Below, in pieces: positions 7,418 through 16,769 of a DNA stretch of 40,002 nt (position 1 is its first letter; each line of letters opens with the position of its first letter). The notes below the pieces were generated by a model. That model saw only the letters and a program-made list of their open reading frames with translations, was not told where the DNA came from and searched no databases. Origin of the DNA: Clostridium sp. (GTDB lineage: Bacteria; Bacillota; Clostridia; Clostridiales; Clostridiaceae); assembly GCF_018372875.1 (NCBI RefSeq), contig NZ_JAHAIF010000024.1, positions 1-40,002 of the forward strand, given 5' to 3'. Position numbers and translations under genes: made by a program.

Positions 7418-8395
7418 ATGAAGGAAATTAATATTAAAGGTTTTGGGGCGTACGCACCTTCACTTGTTATTACAAATGATGATTTATCTAAAATAGTAGA
7501 TACAAGTGATGAGTGGATTACTTCTAGAACTGGGATAAAAGAAAGAAGAATCTCAGAGGGAGAAGATACATCTCAGATTTCCATTAAAGCAGCAAAAATG
7601 GCACTTGATAGGTCAAAACTTAAAGGTGAAGATATTGATTTAATTGTAGTGGCAACTATAACACCAGATATGTTTACTCCTTCAGTAGCTTGTTTAGTGC
7701 AAAAAGAAATAGGAGCAAAAAACGCTATGGCTTTTGATATTAATGCAGCATGTTCTGGATTTATATATGGTATGCAGGTTGCTTATTCAATGATGAAGAT
7801 TAATAATTTTACCAATGCCTTAGTAATAGGAGCAGAGACGTTATCGAAAATTGTGGATTGGGAAGATAGAAGTACTTGTGTTCTTTTTGGAGATGGTGGA
7901 GGAGCTGTTGTTTTATCTAAGGAGGATAAGAATTTTTCAAAGAAATTCTCTTTTTACTCTAAATCTGAGGGGGATAAGGGAGAGTTCTTAACTACCTATG
8001 CTTTTGATGTTGTAAATCCTTATATAAAGGAAAAAAACATTAGAAACAAGAAGATTTACATGAATGGTAGAGAAGTTTTTAAATTTGCAACTACTTCAAT
8101 AGTTAATTCTGTAAAAGAATTAGTTAAAATAAATGAAATAGGTATAGAGGATATAGACTATATCGTATGTCATCAAGCTAATTCTAGAATAATTGATTAT
8201 TCTGCCAAAAAGCTAGGAATTGGTATAGATAGGTTCTTCATGAATTTAGATAAGTATGGTAATACGTCTTCTGGATCAATTCCTTTAGCATTAAATGAAA
8301 TGTATGAAAAAGGTTTGCTAAAAGAGGGAATTAAGATAATATTAGTTGGATTTGGTGGTGGGTTGACTTACGGGTCAATTTTGATAGAAATATAA
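7418..8395 (+). CDS. fabH: Beta-ketoacyl-ACP synthase III
   Basis: Condenses acetyl-CoA (or a branched acyl-CoA) with malonyl-ACP to start fatty acid synthesis in the cytoplasm. The protein is 325 residues, the normal FabH length. The catalytic triad is visible as Cys112 in NAACSGF, His252 in CHQANSR and Asn282 in GNTSSGS, and the C-terminal GFGGGLTYG matches the family. I start at the ATG at 7418, where AAGGAG (7406-7411) lies 6 bases upstream; a longer frame from 7400 lacks such a site and would overlap fabT. It is second in the fab operon. Confidence 0.96.
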   Translation: MKEINIKGFGAYAPSLVITNDDLSKIVDTSDEWITSRTGIKERRISEGEDTSQISIKAAKMALDRSKLKGEDIDLIVVATITPDMFTPSVACLVQKEIGAKNAMAFDINAACSGFIYGMQVAYSMMKINNFTNALVIGAETLSKIVDWEDRSTCVLFGDGGGAVVLSKEDKNFSKKFSFYSKSEGDKGEFLTTYAFDVVNPYIKEKNIRNKKIYMNGREVFKFATTSIVNSVKELVKINEIGIEDIDYIVCHQANSRIIDYSAKKLGIGIDRFFMNLDKYGNTSSGSIPLALNEMYEKGLLKEGIKIILVGFGGGLTYGSILIEI

Positions 8396-8448
8396 TATTT
8401 GGTTTCCATTAAATGTTAAAGAGATTATTAAAATTTGGAGGTATTAAA

Positions 8449-8673
8449 ATGATATTTGAAGAAATTAAAAAGGTTATATGTGAACAATTAGAGGTTGAGC
8501 CAGAAGAGGTTACAATGGATACTACATTTGAAGATTTAGGGGCAGACTCATTAGATTTATTTCAAGTTGTAATTGAAATTGAAGAAAGATATGGAATTCA
8601 GTTAGAAGATGCTGAAAGTATTAAATCTGTTAGAGATGCAGTTGAATATGTAGAAAAGAAAGTAAATAAGTAA
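8449..8673 (+). CDS. acpP: Acyl carrier protein
   Basis: The small acidic carrier (74 residues) that holds growing acyl chains as thioesters on phosphopantetheine. The attachment serine is Ser34 in the conserved GADSLD motif, within the four-helix layout typical of ACP. The start at 8449 is set by GGAGG (8437-8441) 7 bases upstream; an earlier ATG at 8413 would add twelve residues and lacks a good site. A hairpin just after the stop (8691-8731) may allow acpP to be made in excess over the downstream genes. It lies between fabH and fabK. Confidence 0.95.
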   Translation: MIFEEIKKVICEQLEVEPEEVTMDTTFEDLGADSLDLFQVVIEIEERYGIQLEDAESIKSVRDAVEYVEKKVNK

Positions 8674-8690
8674 AAGTATTATATTAAGTT

Positions 8691-8731
8691 TTAAATCGGG
8701 TTTCATTATAAATATAGGGTGCCCGATTTAA
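8691..8731 (+). terminator. Intra-operon hairpin after acpP (partial terminator?)
   Basis: TTAAATCGGG (8691-8700) pairs perfectly with CCCGATTTAA (8722-8731) around a 21-base loop, with only a weak T run after it. It may act as a leaky terminator or an RNA end-protecting stem separating acpP from fabK. Confidence 0.5.
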
Positions 8732-8791
8732 TTATATACATAATCATAAAAATGATTGTGTTTTATTTAACAAAGTGAGAAGGGGTTATGT

Positions 8792-9730
8792 ATGAAGAAG
8801 AGTAGGGTTTGTCAATTATTAGATATAGAATATCCTATATTTCAAGGTGGGATGGCTTGGATTGCAGATGCATCTTTAGCAGCAGCTGTAAGTGAAGCAG
8901 GTGGCCTTGGAATTATTACAGGAACAGCACCAACTGACTGGGTTAGAGATGAAATAAGGAAGGCTAAAAAGCTAACTAATAAGCCCTTTGGTGTAAATAT
9001 CATGCTTATGGATGTACATGCAGATGAAATAGCTAAAATGGTATGTGAAGAAGGAGTTAAAGTTGTAACAACTGGTGCTGGAAGTCCAGGGAAGTATATG
9101 GAGATGTGGAAAGCACATGGAGTAAAAGTTATTCCTGTTGTAGCTTCAGTAGCATTAGCTAAAAGAATGGAAAAGGCAGGGGCAGATGCTATTATAGCAG
9201 AGGGAACAGAATCAGGTGGTCATGTTGGACAATTAACAACTATGGCATTAGTACCTCAAGTAGTTGATGCAGTAAATATTCCAGTTTTAGCTGCAGGAGG
9301 AATAGGAGATGGAAGAGGTGTTGCAGCTAGCTTTATGCTAGGTGCAGAAGGTGTTCAATTAGGAACAAGATTTTTAGTAGCTAAAGAATGTACAGTACAT
9401 CAAAATTATAAGAATAGAGTAATTAAAGCAAAGGATATTGATACAGAAGTTACAGGAAGATCTACAGGGCATCCAATAAGAGTTATTAAAAATAAGTTAA
9501 CTAGAGAATTTATGAAGCTTGAAAAAGAAGGAGCTTCAGTTGAACAGCTGGAGGAACTAGGAAGAGGATGCCTTTCTAAAGCTGTTAAAGGTGATGTGGA
9601 TTTTGGATCTGTAATGGCAGGCCAAATTTCAGGATTAATAAATAAAGAACAAAGCTGTAAAGAAATTATTGAAGAGATCATGAAGGAAGTTTCAGACATA
9701 TTCCAAGTTTTTGGAGGTAACAATGAATAG
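8792..9730 (+). CDS. fabK: Enoyl-ACP reductase II (FMN-dependent)
   Basis: Carries out the last reduction of each elongation cycle, turning trans-2-enoyl-ACP into acyl-ACP with NAD(P)H and FMN. The 312 residues form a nitronate monooxygenase-like TIM barrel. Visible family marks are FQGGMAWIA near 17-25, the SGGHVGQ loop with His144 at the expected catalytic position, and the phosphate-binding AAGGIGDGRGV segment near 166-176. FabK replaces FabI in many Firmicutes and confers intrinsic tolerance to the FabI inhibitor triclosan. GAGAAGGGG precedes the start. The last 8 bases overlap the fabD start. Confidence 0.95.
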   Translation: MKKSRVCQLLDIEYPIFQGGMAWIADASLAAAVSEAGGLGIITGTAPTDWVRDEIRKAKKLTNKPFGVNIMLMDVHADEIAKMVCEEGVKVVTTGAGSPGKYMEMWKAHGVKVIPVVASVALAKRMEKAGADAIIAEGTESGGHVGQLTTMALVPQVVDAVNIPVLAAGGIGDGRGVAASFMLGAEGVQLGTRFLVAKECTVHQNYKNRVIKAKDIDTEVTGRSTGHPIRVIKNKLTREFMKLEKEGASVEQLEELGRGCLSKAVKGDVDFGSVMAGQISGLINKEQSCKEIIEEIMKEVSDIFQVFGGNNE

Positions 9731-10667
9731 CAAGAAGGTAGCATTTTTATTTTCAGGTCAAGGAGCTCAATACGTTGGAATGGGAAAAGAGTTATATGAA
9801 AGTATTCCAGAGTGTAAAGAAATCTTTGATAATGGAGAAAAAATACTAGAAATATCTATTAAAGATTTAATATTTAATGGACCAGAAGAAAAGCTTATGG
9901 AAACTGAACTAGCTCAACCTGCAATATTACTTACATCATTAGCAGCATTGAAAGCACTGGAGGTTAATGGTGTTGAAGCAGAATATGCAACAGGACTTTC
10001 ACTAGGAGAATATGCAGCCTTAATTTATGGTGGAGCTTTATCCTTTGAAGATGGTTTAAAGCTTATTAAAGAGAGAGGAAGAATTATGGGCTCTGCCTTA
10101 CCTAAGGGGTTAGGTAAAATGGCTGCAATAATGAGATTAGATAATGAGAAAGTTCAGGAACTTTTATATAGAGCAAGTGAATATGGAGTTTGTGAGGTTG
10201 CAAATTATAATTGCCCAGGGCAAGTAGCCATAGCAGGCGAAAATGAGGCTATAGATAAGGCTGTTGAAATAGCTCAAGAATTAGGGGGAAGAGCAGTTTT
10301 ACTTAAGGTAAGTGGACCATTCCATAGTTCATTATTAAAAGAGGCTAGTGAGGAGTTTTATGAAGCTATAAAAAAGGTAGACATTAAAAATGTAAAGAAA
10401 ACTATTTATTCTAACGTTAAAGGATTGCCCTATGAAGAGGAAGATGATATTAGATTTATTTTAAAAAAGCATATTATGTCATCTGTTTATTTTGAGAATG
10501 AAATTGAGGATATGCTTAATAAAGGGGTTAATACATTTGTAGAAGTAGGTCCAGGTAAAGCGTTAAGGGGATTTGTAAAAAAGATAGATAAAAATTCAAG
10601 ACTACTTAATGTAGAAGATATGAAATCTTTAAATAATACTTTAAATGAGTTAAAAGAATGTAGGTAG
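9723..10667 (+). CDS. fabD: Malonyl-CoA:ACP transacylase
   Basis: Moves malonyl from CoA to ACP, supplying the two-carbon donor for elongation. The 314-residue protein has the N-terminal SGQGAQ motif (11-16), the nucleophile Ser93 in GLSLGE and the catalytic His201 in GPFHSS, all conserved in FabD. I place the start at ATG 9723 because GGAGG (9713-9717) is 5 bases before it; the frame extends upstream inside fabK without a site. The 8-base overlap with fabK indicates translational coupling. Next gene fabG starts 9 bases after its stop. Confidence 0.95.
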   Translation: MNSKKVAFLFSGQGAQYVGMGKELYESIPECKEIFDNGEKILEISIKDLIFNGPEEKLMETELAQPAILLTSLAALKALEVNGVEAEYATGLSLGEYAALIYGGALSFEDGLKLIKERGRIMGSALPKGLGKMAAIMRLDNEKVQELLYRASEYGVCEVANYNCPGQVAIAGENEAIDKAVEIAQELGGRAVLLKVSGPFHSSLLKEASEEFYEAIKKVDIKNVKKTIYSNVKGLPYEEEDDIRFILKKHIMSSVYFENEIEDMLNKGVNTFVEVGPGKALRGFVKKIDKNSRLLNVEDMKSLNNTLNELKECR

Positions 10668-10676
10668 GAGGCATAA

Positions 10677-11417
10677 ATGTTAAAGGGAAAATGTGCAGTT
10701 GTTACAGGAGCTGCAAAAGGTATTGGCAAAGCTATTGCCTTAAAACTAGCAAGTTCAGGAGTAAATATAGTTTTAAATTATAGAAGTAGCGAAGATAAGG
10801 CTATAGAAACAGAAAAAGAAATTTTGAGTTTAGGGGTGGAGGTATTAAGAGTTAAAGGTGATATAAGTAAACTAAATGATGTAGAGAATTTAATAGATTG
10901 TGCTAAAAAGAAATTTGGTAAGATTGATATTATGGTTAATAATGCTGGAATTACAAAGGATACATTATTATTAAGAATGAAAGAAGAAGACTTTGATTCT
11001 GTAATAAATGTAAATTTAAAAGGTGTATTTAATTGTTTAAAGGCTATAACACCTGTTATGGTAAAGCAAAAAGATGGGAAAATAATTAATCTTTCTTCTG
11101 TAGTAGGTTTAGTTGGAAATGCAGGGCAAGTTAATTATGCTGCATCAAAGGCAGGAGTTATTGGAATGACAAAATCTCTTGCAAAGGAAATAGGATCTAG
11201 AGGAATAACTGTAAATGCAGTAGCACCAGGTTTTATTGAAACAGATATGACTAATGTACTAGGAGATAAGTTTAAAGAAGAAGCAAAAAAGAGTATTCCT
11301 TTAAAAAGATTAGGAAAAGCAGAAGATGTGGCAGAAGTTGTAGCTTTCTTAGCTAGTGATAGTGCTAATTATATAACAGGGCAAGTGATCCATGTTGATG
11401 GTGGAATGGTAATGTAG
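10677..11417 (+). CDS. fabG: 3-oxoacyl-ACP reductase
   Basis: Reduces beta-ketoacyl-ACP to beta-hydroxyacyl-ACP with NADPH. The 246-residue short-chain dehydrogenase has the cofactor loop TGAAKGIG (10-17), NNAG at 88-91, and the catalytic set Ser141, Tyr154 and Lys158 (NYAASK). The C-terminal GQVIHVDGGMVM matches the FabG end. A TAGGAGG site precedes the start. fabF begins 11 bases after the stop, its ribosome-binding site lying directly behind the fabG stop codon. Confidence 0.95.
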   Translation: MLKGKCAVVTGAAKGIGKAIALKLASSGVNIVLNYRSSEDKAIETEKEILSLGVEVLRVKGDISKLNDVENLIDCAKKKFGKIDIMVNNAGITKDTLLLRMKEEDFDSVINVNLKGVFNCLKAITPVMVKQKDGKIINLSSVVGLVGNAGQVNYAASKAGVIGMTKSLAKEIGSRGITVNAVAPGFIETDMTNVLGDKFKEEAKKSIPLKRLGKAEDVAEVVAFLASDSANYITGQVIHVDGGMVM

Positions 11418-11428
11418 TGGAGGGTGTT

Positions 11429-12664
11429 ATGAGTAGAAAAGTTGTTGTAACTGGAATGGGAGCTATTACTCCTATAGGAAATAATGTTGAAGAGTATTGG
11501 AATAGCCTTAAGAATGGAAGAAGCGGTATTGACTATATAAAAAACATTGATACATCAACTATAGATGTAAAAATAGGAGCAGAAGTTAAAGACTTTTATC
11601 CGGAAGAGGTTATACCAAAGAAGGAAGTAAGAAGATTAGATAAGTTTTCACAATTTGTACTGTATGCAGCTGATGAGGCCATAAAGTCATCTGGATTAGA
11701 TATAGAAAATATTAATAGTAAAAGATTTGGAGTATATGTTGGATCAGGAATTGGCGGTTTTATGACTATGGAAAGTGAAACTGAAAAAATAGCTATAGGA
11801 AAATCTAAAAGAGTTTCACCGTTTTTTGTACCAATGACTATCATAAATCTTGGAGCAGGTAACATTGCTATAAAATATGGAGCTAAGGGACCATGTACAT
11901 CAATGGTTACAGCATGTGCAACTGGTAATAATAATATAGGTGAGGCGTTTAGATTAATAAAAGATGGATATGCAGATGTAATGCTTGCAGGGAGTGGAGA
12001 AGCTCCAATTACGAAAATGGGGGTTGCTGGATTTGCTAGCATGAAAGCACTAAATTCTAATAATGATATTTCTAGGGCATCCATTCCTTTCGATAAAGAT
12101 AGAAGTGGTTTTGTAATTGGTGAAGGGGGAGCTGTGTTAGTACTAGAGTCAGAAGAACATGCTGTATCTAGAGGAGCAAAAATCCTAGCTGAGATTGTAG
12201 GCTATGGTAGTACTTGTGACGCTTATCACATTACATGCCCACATCCAGAAGGAGAAGGTGCAGCTGATGCTATGATAGAAGCAATTGAAGAAGCTGGAAT
12301 AGAAAGAAATGAAGTTTCGTATATAAATGCTCATGGTACATCAACACCTTTAAATGATAAGTATGAAACATATGCTATTAAAAGAGTATTTAATGATTAT
12401 GCATACAATATACCTGTTTCATCAACAAAGTCAATGACAGGACATCTACTAGGGGGAGCTGGTTCTATAGAGGCTGTTGCATGTATTAAGGCACTTCAAG
12501 AGGGATTTATACCTCCTACTATAGGGCTAGAAAATGTAGATGAAGAATTAGATTTAGATTATGTACCCAATAAGGGAAGAGAAAAGGAACTGAAATATGT
12601 TCTTTCAAATTCTCTAGGTTTTGGAGGCCACAATGCTACTTTACTATTTAAGAAGTGGGAGTAG
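11429..12664 (+). CDS. fabF: Beta-ketoacyl-ACP synthase II
   Basis: Condenses acyl-ACP with malonyl-ACP in each elongation round. The 411 residues carry the Cys-His-His active site: Cys163 in TACATG, His302 in NAHGTSTPLND and His339 in KSMTGHLLG. These are the FabF/FabB thiolase-fold motifs, and the length fits FabF. I start at ATG 11429 because GGAGG (11419-11423) is 5 bases away; the frame is open back to 11417. It is the only elongating condensing enzyme in the operon, so it must serve both saturated and unsaturated chains unless another is encoded elsewhere. Confidence 0.95.
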   Translation: MSRKVVVTGMGAITPIGNNVEEYWNSLKNGRSGIDYIKNIDTSTIDVKIGAEVKDFYPEEVIPKKEVRRLDKFSQFVLYAADEAIKSSGLDIENINSKRFGVYVGSGIGGFMTMESETEKIAIGKSKRVSPFFVPMTIINLGAGNIAIKYGAKGPCTSMVTACATGNNNIGEAFRLIKDGYADVMLAGSGEAPITKMGVAGFASMKALNSNNDISRASIPFDKDRSGFVIGEGGAVLVLESEEHAVSRGAKILAEIVGYGSTCDAYHITCPHPEGEGAADAMIEAIEEAGIERNEVSYINAHGTSTPLNDKYETYAIKRVFNDYAYNIPVSSTKSMTGHLLGGAGSIEAVACIKALQEGFIPPTIGLENVDEELDLDYVPNKGREKELKYVLSNSLGFGGHNATLLFKKWE

Positions 12665-12682
12665 GGTTTAGGAGGTTTTATT

Positions 12683-13174
12683 ATGAATTTTAAAGAGGTT
12701 AAAGAGTTAATTGAGTTAATAAATTCATCGCAATTAGCATACTTTGAGATAGAAACTGATGACGGACATATAAAAATGGATAAATCATTAAATAGAAATA
12801 TTGTCTCAGAAGAAAAGGATAAAGAGGTTGTTACAAAAGAGTTACCAATTAGTCAAGGGGAATTAAATAATAGTATATCAGTAAATGTTGCTACAGATGG
12901 AAGTGAAATAAAGGTAGAAGAAAAGGATGAAGATTTAAAAGTTATTAAGTCTCCAATGGTTGGTACTTTTTATAGTGCTTCATCTCCAGATAGTAAGGCT
13001 TTTGTATCTGAAGGAAAAGAAGTTTCTAAGGGTGATGTACTATGTATAATAGAAGCTATGAAACTTATGAATGAAATTGAAAGTGATGTAAATGGAGTAG
13101 TAAAAGAGATATTAGTAAGAGATGGCGAAATGGTGGAATATGGGCAACCATTATTTAAGGTAAAGGAGATATAA
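12683..13174 (+). CDS. accB: Biotin carboxyl carrier protein of acetyl-CoA carboxylase
   Basis: The swinging-arm subunit that carries carboxybiotin between AccC and AccAD. The 163 residues show a helical N-terminal part, a low-complexity acidic linker (about 40-85), and the C-terminal biotinyl domain. The biotin acceptor is Lys127 in the canonical EAMKLM motif, and SPMVGTFY near 90-97 is the conserved first strand. A GGAGG site precedes the ATG. fabZ follows after 3 bases, an arrangement (accB-fabZ-accC) common in clostridial fab operons. Confidence 0.95.
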   Translation: MNFKEVKELIELINSSQLAYFEIETDDGHIKMDKSLNRNIVSEEKDKEVVTKELPISQGELNNSISVNVATDGSEIKVEEKDEDLKVIKSPMVGTFYSASSPDSKAFVSEGKEVSKGDVLCIIEAMKLMNEIESDVNGVVKEILVRDGEMVEYGQPLFKVKEI

Positions 13175-13177
13175 AAG

Positions 13178-13600
13178 ATGATGGACATAAATGAAATTAG
13201 AGAAATTTTACCTCATAGATATCCCTTCCTTTTAGTAGATAGAGTTACTGAAGTGGTTGAAGGTAAAAGTATAAAAGGATATAAAAATGTAACCATAAAT
13301 GATCAATTTTTTCAAGGACATTTTCCAGAAAAACCTATAATGCCAGGTGTGTTAATATTAGAGGCTCTAGCTCAATTAGGTGCAGTTTCAATATTAAGTA
13401 TGGATGAATTTAAAGGGAAAATACCTATGTTTGCTGGTGCAGATAAAGTTAAATGGAGAAAGCCAGTAGTACCAGGTGATAGATTAGATTTAAGCTGTGA
13501 AATTATTAAGTTAAGAGGACCAATAGGAATAGGAAAGGCAGTAGCTACTGTCGATGGGAAAAAGGTTTGTGAAGCAGAAATAATGTTTGCTATAGGATAG
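13178..13600 (+). CDS. fabZ: 3-hydroxyacyl-ACP dehydratase
   Basis: Removes water from beta-hydroxyacyl-ACP to give trans-2-enoyl-ACP. The 140-residue hot-dog-fold protein has the N-terminal [12 protein letters not shown] signature (11-22) and the catalytic pair His48 in GHFPEKP and Glu62 in [11 protein letters not shown]. The ATG at 13178 has AAGGAG (13163-13168) at 9 bases; a second ATG at 13181 is possible but farther away. No FabA, FabN or FabM partner is seen in the operon, so how double bonds are introduced is not explained here. Confidence 0.95.
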   Translation: MMDINEIREILPHRYPFLLVDRVTEVVEGKSIKGYKNVTINDQFFQGHFPEKPIMPGVLILEALAQLGAVSILSMDEFKGKIPMFAGADKVKWRKPVVPGDRLDLSCEIIKLRGPIGIGKAVATVDGKKVCEAEIMFAIG

Positions 13601-13609
13601 GTGATAAGG

Positions 13610-14962
13610 ATGTTTAAGAAAGTACTTATTGCAAATAGAGGAGAAATAGCTGTTAGAATAATAAGAGCTTGTAGAGAGCTTGGTATTTTAACGGTAGCAG
13701 TATATTCAGAAATTGATAAAGAGGCTCTTCATACTCAACTAGCAGATGAAGCAGTATGCATAGGACCAGCATCCGCTAAGGATAGTTATTTAAATATAAC
13801 TAATATATTAAGTGCATGTGTACTTACAGGTGCAGATGCTATACATCCAGGCTTTGGCTTTTTATCGGAGAACGCTAAATTTGCTAAGATGTGCAAGGAG
13901 TGTAATATAAAATTTATAGGTCCTGATTATACTTCAATTGAGTTAATGGGAAATAAGGCTAAGGCAAGAGAAGTAATGAAAGATGCCAATGTACCTGTTG
14001 TACCTGGCTTTGAAGGTATTATTGAAAGTGAAGAACATGTTTTCTATATTGCGGAGGAAATAGGTTATCCGGTAATGATAAAAGCATCAGCAGGTGGTGG
14101 AGGAAAAGGTATTAGAATAGCCTTCAATGAAAGAGAGTTAAGAAGAGCTTATAATACAGCAAAAGCAGAAGCTAAAGCATGCTTTGGAGATGATAGATTA
14201 TATATTGAAAAATATGTACAAAATCCAAGACATATAGAATTTCAAATTTTAGCAGATAATTATGGAAATGTAATACATTTAAATGAAAGAGAATGCTCTC
14301 TTCAAAGAAAGAATCAAAAAGTACTAGAAGAAGCACCATCAACATTTTTAACTTCAGCTTTAAGAAGTGAGATGGGAGAAATTGCGAAAAGAGCAGCTAA
14401 GGCTGTTAATTATAAAAATGTAGGAACAATAGAGTTCTTAGTAGATAAGGATTGTAATTATTACTTCATGGAAATGAACACAAGAATACAAGTAGAGCAT
14501 CCTATAACAGAAATGATAACAGGGATAGACCTTGTGAAGGAACAATTAAAAATTGCATCAGGATTAGAATTAGAGTTAAATCAAGATGATATTAAAATTA
14601 AAGGTCATGCTATAGAATGCAGAATTAATGCAGAAGATCCAGATAGAGATTTTATGCCTTGTCCTGGAAAAATTACAGAATTGTATGTTCCTGGAGGAAG
14701 AGGAGTAAGACTAGATTCAGCTATTTACTGTGGTTATAAAATTCCACATTGTTATGATTCAATGTTAGCTAAGCTAATTTCATTTGGTAAAGATAGAGAA
14801 GAGGCTATAACAATAATGAAAAGAGCTTTAGGAGAGTTTGGCGTAGGTGGAGTAAAAACAAATGTGGATTTTCAATTTTCTTTATTAGAAATGGATGAAG
14901 TTGTTAGAGGGGAGTATGATACCTCTTTCTTAGAAAAAGTGATGGTGAAGAGAAATGCTTAA
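13610..14962 (+). CDS. accC: Biotin carboxylase subunit of acetyl-CoA carboxylase
   Basis: Carboxylates biotin on AccB using ATP and bicarbonate. The 450 residues have the ATP-grasp layout: N-terminal [15 protein letters not shown], the glycine-rich [10 protein letters not shown] loop near 158-167, and [16 protein letters not shown] near 286-301 with metal and bicarbonate ligands. I start at ATG 13610, with AGGTGA (13599-13604) 5 bases upstream; a GTG at 13601 would add three residues but lies inside that site. The gene follows fabZ directly and overlaps accD by 8 bases. Confidence 0.94.
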   Translation: MFKKVLIANRGEIAVRIIRACRELGILTVAVYSEIDKEALHTQLADEAVCIGPASAKDSYLNITNILSACVLTGADAIHPGFGFLSENAKFAKMCKECNIKFIGPDYTSIELMGNKAKAREVMKDANVPVVPGFEGIIESEEHVFYIAEEIGYPVMIKASAGGGGKGIRIAFNERELRRAYNTAKAEAKACFGDDRLYIEKYVQNPRHIEFQILADNYGNVIHLNERECSLQRKNQKVLEEAPSTFLTSALRSEMGEIAKRAAKAVNYKNVGTIEFLVDKDCNYYFMEMNTRIQVEHPITEMITGIDLVKEQLKIASGLELELNQDDIKIKGHAIECRINAEDPDRDFMPCPGKITELYVPGGRGVRLDSAIYCGYKIPHCYDSMLAKLISFGKDREEAITIMKRALGEFGVGGVKTNVDFQFSLLEMDEVVRGEYDTSFLEKVMVKRNA

Positions 14963-15821
14963 GGATTTATTTAAGAAAAATAAATACGGAACAGTAAAAA
15001 GTGTGAATGTAGAGGTAGAAGAAAAACCTAATATACCATCTGGGATGTGGTTAAAATGTGATAAGTGTGGAAGTATTATTTATAAAGAAGACTTAAAAGC
15101 AAACCTTTATGTTTGTAATAGTTGTAATAACCACTTAAGATTAAAAGCAAGAACTAGAATTGATTTTCTGCTTGATAATGGAAGTTTTAAAGAGATGGGA
15201 GAAGATATTAAAACAAACAATCCTATTAATTTTCATGGCTATGAAGAAAAACTTCAAAAAAGTAGGGAAAAAACTGATAGTAGTGAAGCAGTTATTACAG
15301 GTATTGGTAAAATTAATGGTGTAGCTGTAGCTATAGCTGTCATGGATAGCTATTTTATGATGGGAAGTATGGGAACTGTAGTAGGTGAAAGAATTACATC
15401 ATTAATTGAATGTGCTACAGAAAGAAAGCTTCCATTAATTATATTTACAACTTCTGGAGGAGCTAGAATGCAGGAGGGTATTTTTTCTTTGATGCAGATG
15501 GCTAAAATTAGTGCAGCAATAGGAAAGCATGATGATGCAGGTTTGTTATATATAACAGTACTAACTAATCCAACAACAGGAGGAGTAACTGCAAGTTTTG
15601 CTATGGAAGGTGATATTATTTTAAGTGAACCAGGAACATTAGTTGGATTTGCAGGAAGAAGAGTAATTGAAAACACCATTAGAGAAACACTTCCAGATGA
15701 TTTTCAAAAGTCTGAATTCTTGTTAGAAAAAGGTTTTGTAGATTCTATAGTCAATAGAAAGGATCTTAGAAAGATGCTTTATAAGCTTCTTTTAATGCAT
15801 GAGGTGAGTAACAATGGCTAG
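14955..15821 (+). CDS. accD: Acetyl-CoA carboxylase carboxyltransferase subunit beta
   Basis: With AccA, transfers the carboxyl group from biotin to acetyl-CoA to give malonyl-CoA. The 288-residue protein has the N-terminal four-cysteine zinc ribbon (Cys35, Cys38, Cys54, Cys57) that marks bacterial AccD, then a crotonase-like carboxyltransferase fold with [10 protein letters not shown] near 158-167 and [12 protein letters not shown] near 210-220. It overlaps accC by 8 bases and accA by 8 bases, consistent with coupled translation of equal amounts of subunits. Confidence 0.95.
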   Translation: MLKDLFKKNKYGTVKSVNVEVEEKPNIPSGMWLKCDKCGSIIYKEDLKANLYVCNSCNNHLRLKARTRIDFLLDNGSFKEMGEDIKTNNPINFHGYEEKLQKSREKTDSSEAVITGIGKINGVAVAIAVMDSYFMMGSMGTVVGERITSLIECATERKLPLIIFTTSGGARMQEGIFSLMQMAKISAAIGKHDDAGLLYITVLTNPTTGGVTASFAMEGDIILSEPGTLVGFAGRRVIENTIRETLPDDFQKSEFLLEKGFVDSIVNRKDLRKMLYKLLLMHEVSNNG

Positions 15822-16623
15822 AGATACAATTAAAACCATGTCAGCATGGGATAAGGTAGTAATTGCAAGACATAAGGATAGACCTACAGGAGGGTTTTAC
15901 ATTGAAAATATTTTTAGTGATTTTATAGAACTACATGGAGATAGATATTTTGGAGATGATAATGCAGTAATTGGGGGAATAGGTTTTCTAGAAGGAATTC
16001 CTGTTACAATTATTGCAATAACTAAAGGGTCTAACACTAAAGAAAATATAGAAAGAAATTTTGGAATGCCTAAACCAGAAGGTTATAGAAAGGCATTAAG
16101 ACTAATGAAGGAAGCTGAAAAATTTAATAGAACTGTTATTTGCTTTGTAGATACCCCAGGAGCTTTTTGTGGAGTTGATGCAGAAGAAAGAGGGCAGGGA
16201 GAGGCAATTGCAAAGAATTTATTAGAAATGAGTAGACTAAAAACTCCTATTATAACTGTTCTTTTAGGGGAAAGTGGAAGTGGAGGAGCTTTAGCGCTAG
16301 CAGTTGCAGATAGAATTATTATGCTAGAGCATTCTATATATTCTATTCTATCACCAGAAGGTTTTGCATCTATTTTGTGGAAGGATGGTAGTAAAGCTAA
16401 GGAAGCAGCAGAAGTTATGAAGATAACAGCGCAGGATTTAATAGATTATAATATTGTAGATAAAGTTATTAATGAACCTAATGGAGGTGCTCACAAGAAT
16501 CCACTTAAAATGGCAGCAGCTATAAAAAGGGAACTTGTAGAAGAGGTATATTCATTAAGATATAAAGATATGAAAGAAATACTAACTAATAGATATGAAA
16601 AATTTAGAAAAATGGGAAGATAG
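15814..16623 (+). CDS. accA: Acetyl-CoA carboxylase carboxyltransferase subunit alpha
   Basis: Partner of AccD in the carboxyltransferase. The 269 residues are shorter than the enterobacterial protein of about 319 because the N-terminal coiled region is reduced, as is usual in clostridia. Conserved segments include [11 protein letters not shown] near 38-48, [17 protein letters not shown] near 111-127, and the oxyanion-type [11 protein letters not shown] near 150-160. It is the last gene of the fab operon and is followed immediately by a strong terminator. Confidence 0.95.
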   Translation: MARDTIKTMSAWDKVVIARHKDRPTGGFYIENIFSDFIELHGDRYFGDDNAVIGGIGFLEGIPVTIIAITKGSNTKENIERNFGMPKPEGYRKALRLMKEAEKFNRTVICFVDTPGAFCGVDAEERGQGEAIAKNLLEMSRLKTPIITVLLGESGSGGALALAVADRIIMLEHSIYSILSPEGFASILWKDGSKAKEAAEVMKITAQDLIDYNIVDKVINEPNGGAHKNPLKMAAAIKRELVEEVYSLRYKDMKEILTNRYEKFRKMGR

Positions 16624-16662
16624 TTAAAGAGGATGAGTATTTAATATGCTTATCCTCTTTAA
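16624..16662 (+). terminator. Terminator of the fab/acc operon
   Basis: TTAAAGAGGA (16624-16633) pairs with TCCTCTTTAA (16653-16662), extended by partial inner pairing, right after the accA stop. Confidence 0.8.
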
Positions 16663-16769
16663 TTTATAAGAGATTTATTAATAAAATATTAAAAATATAA
16701 AATTCAAATATTATCAAATATATGGTATTATTATAATGAAAATATATAAGAATAAAAAAGGATGATGAT

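Noticed and set aside
9406..9744. A 112-residue minus-strand frame opposite fabK
   Set aside because: Antisense to fabK, without start signals or any recognisable domain.
11596..12084. A 162-residue minus-strand frame opposite fabF
   Set aside because: It is antisense to a clearly coding gene, has no ribosome-binding site, and has the Ser/Pro/Ile-rich composition typical of frames opposite AT-rich genes.
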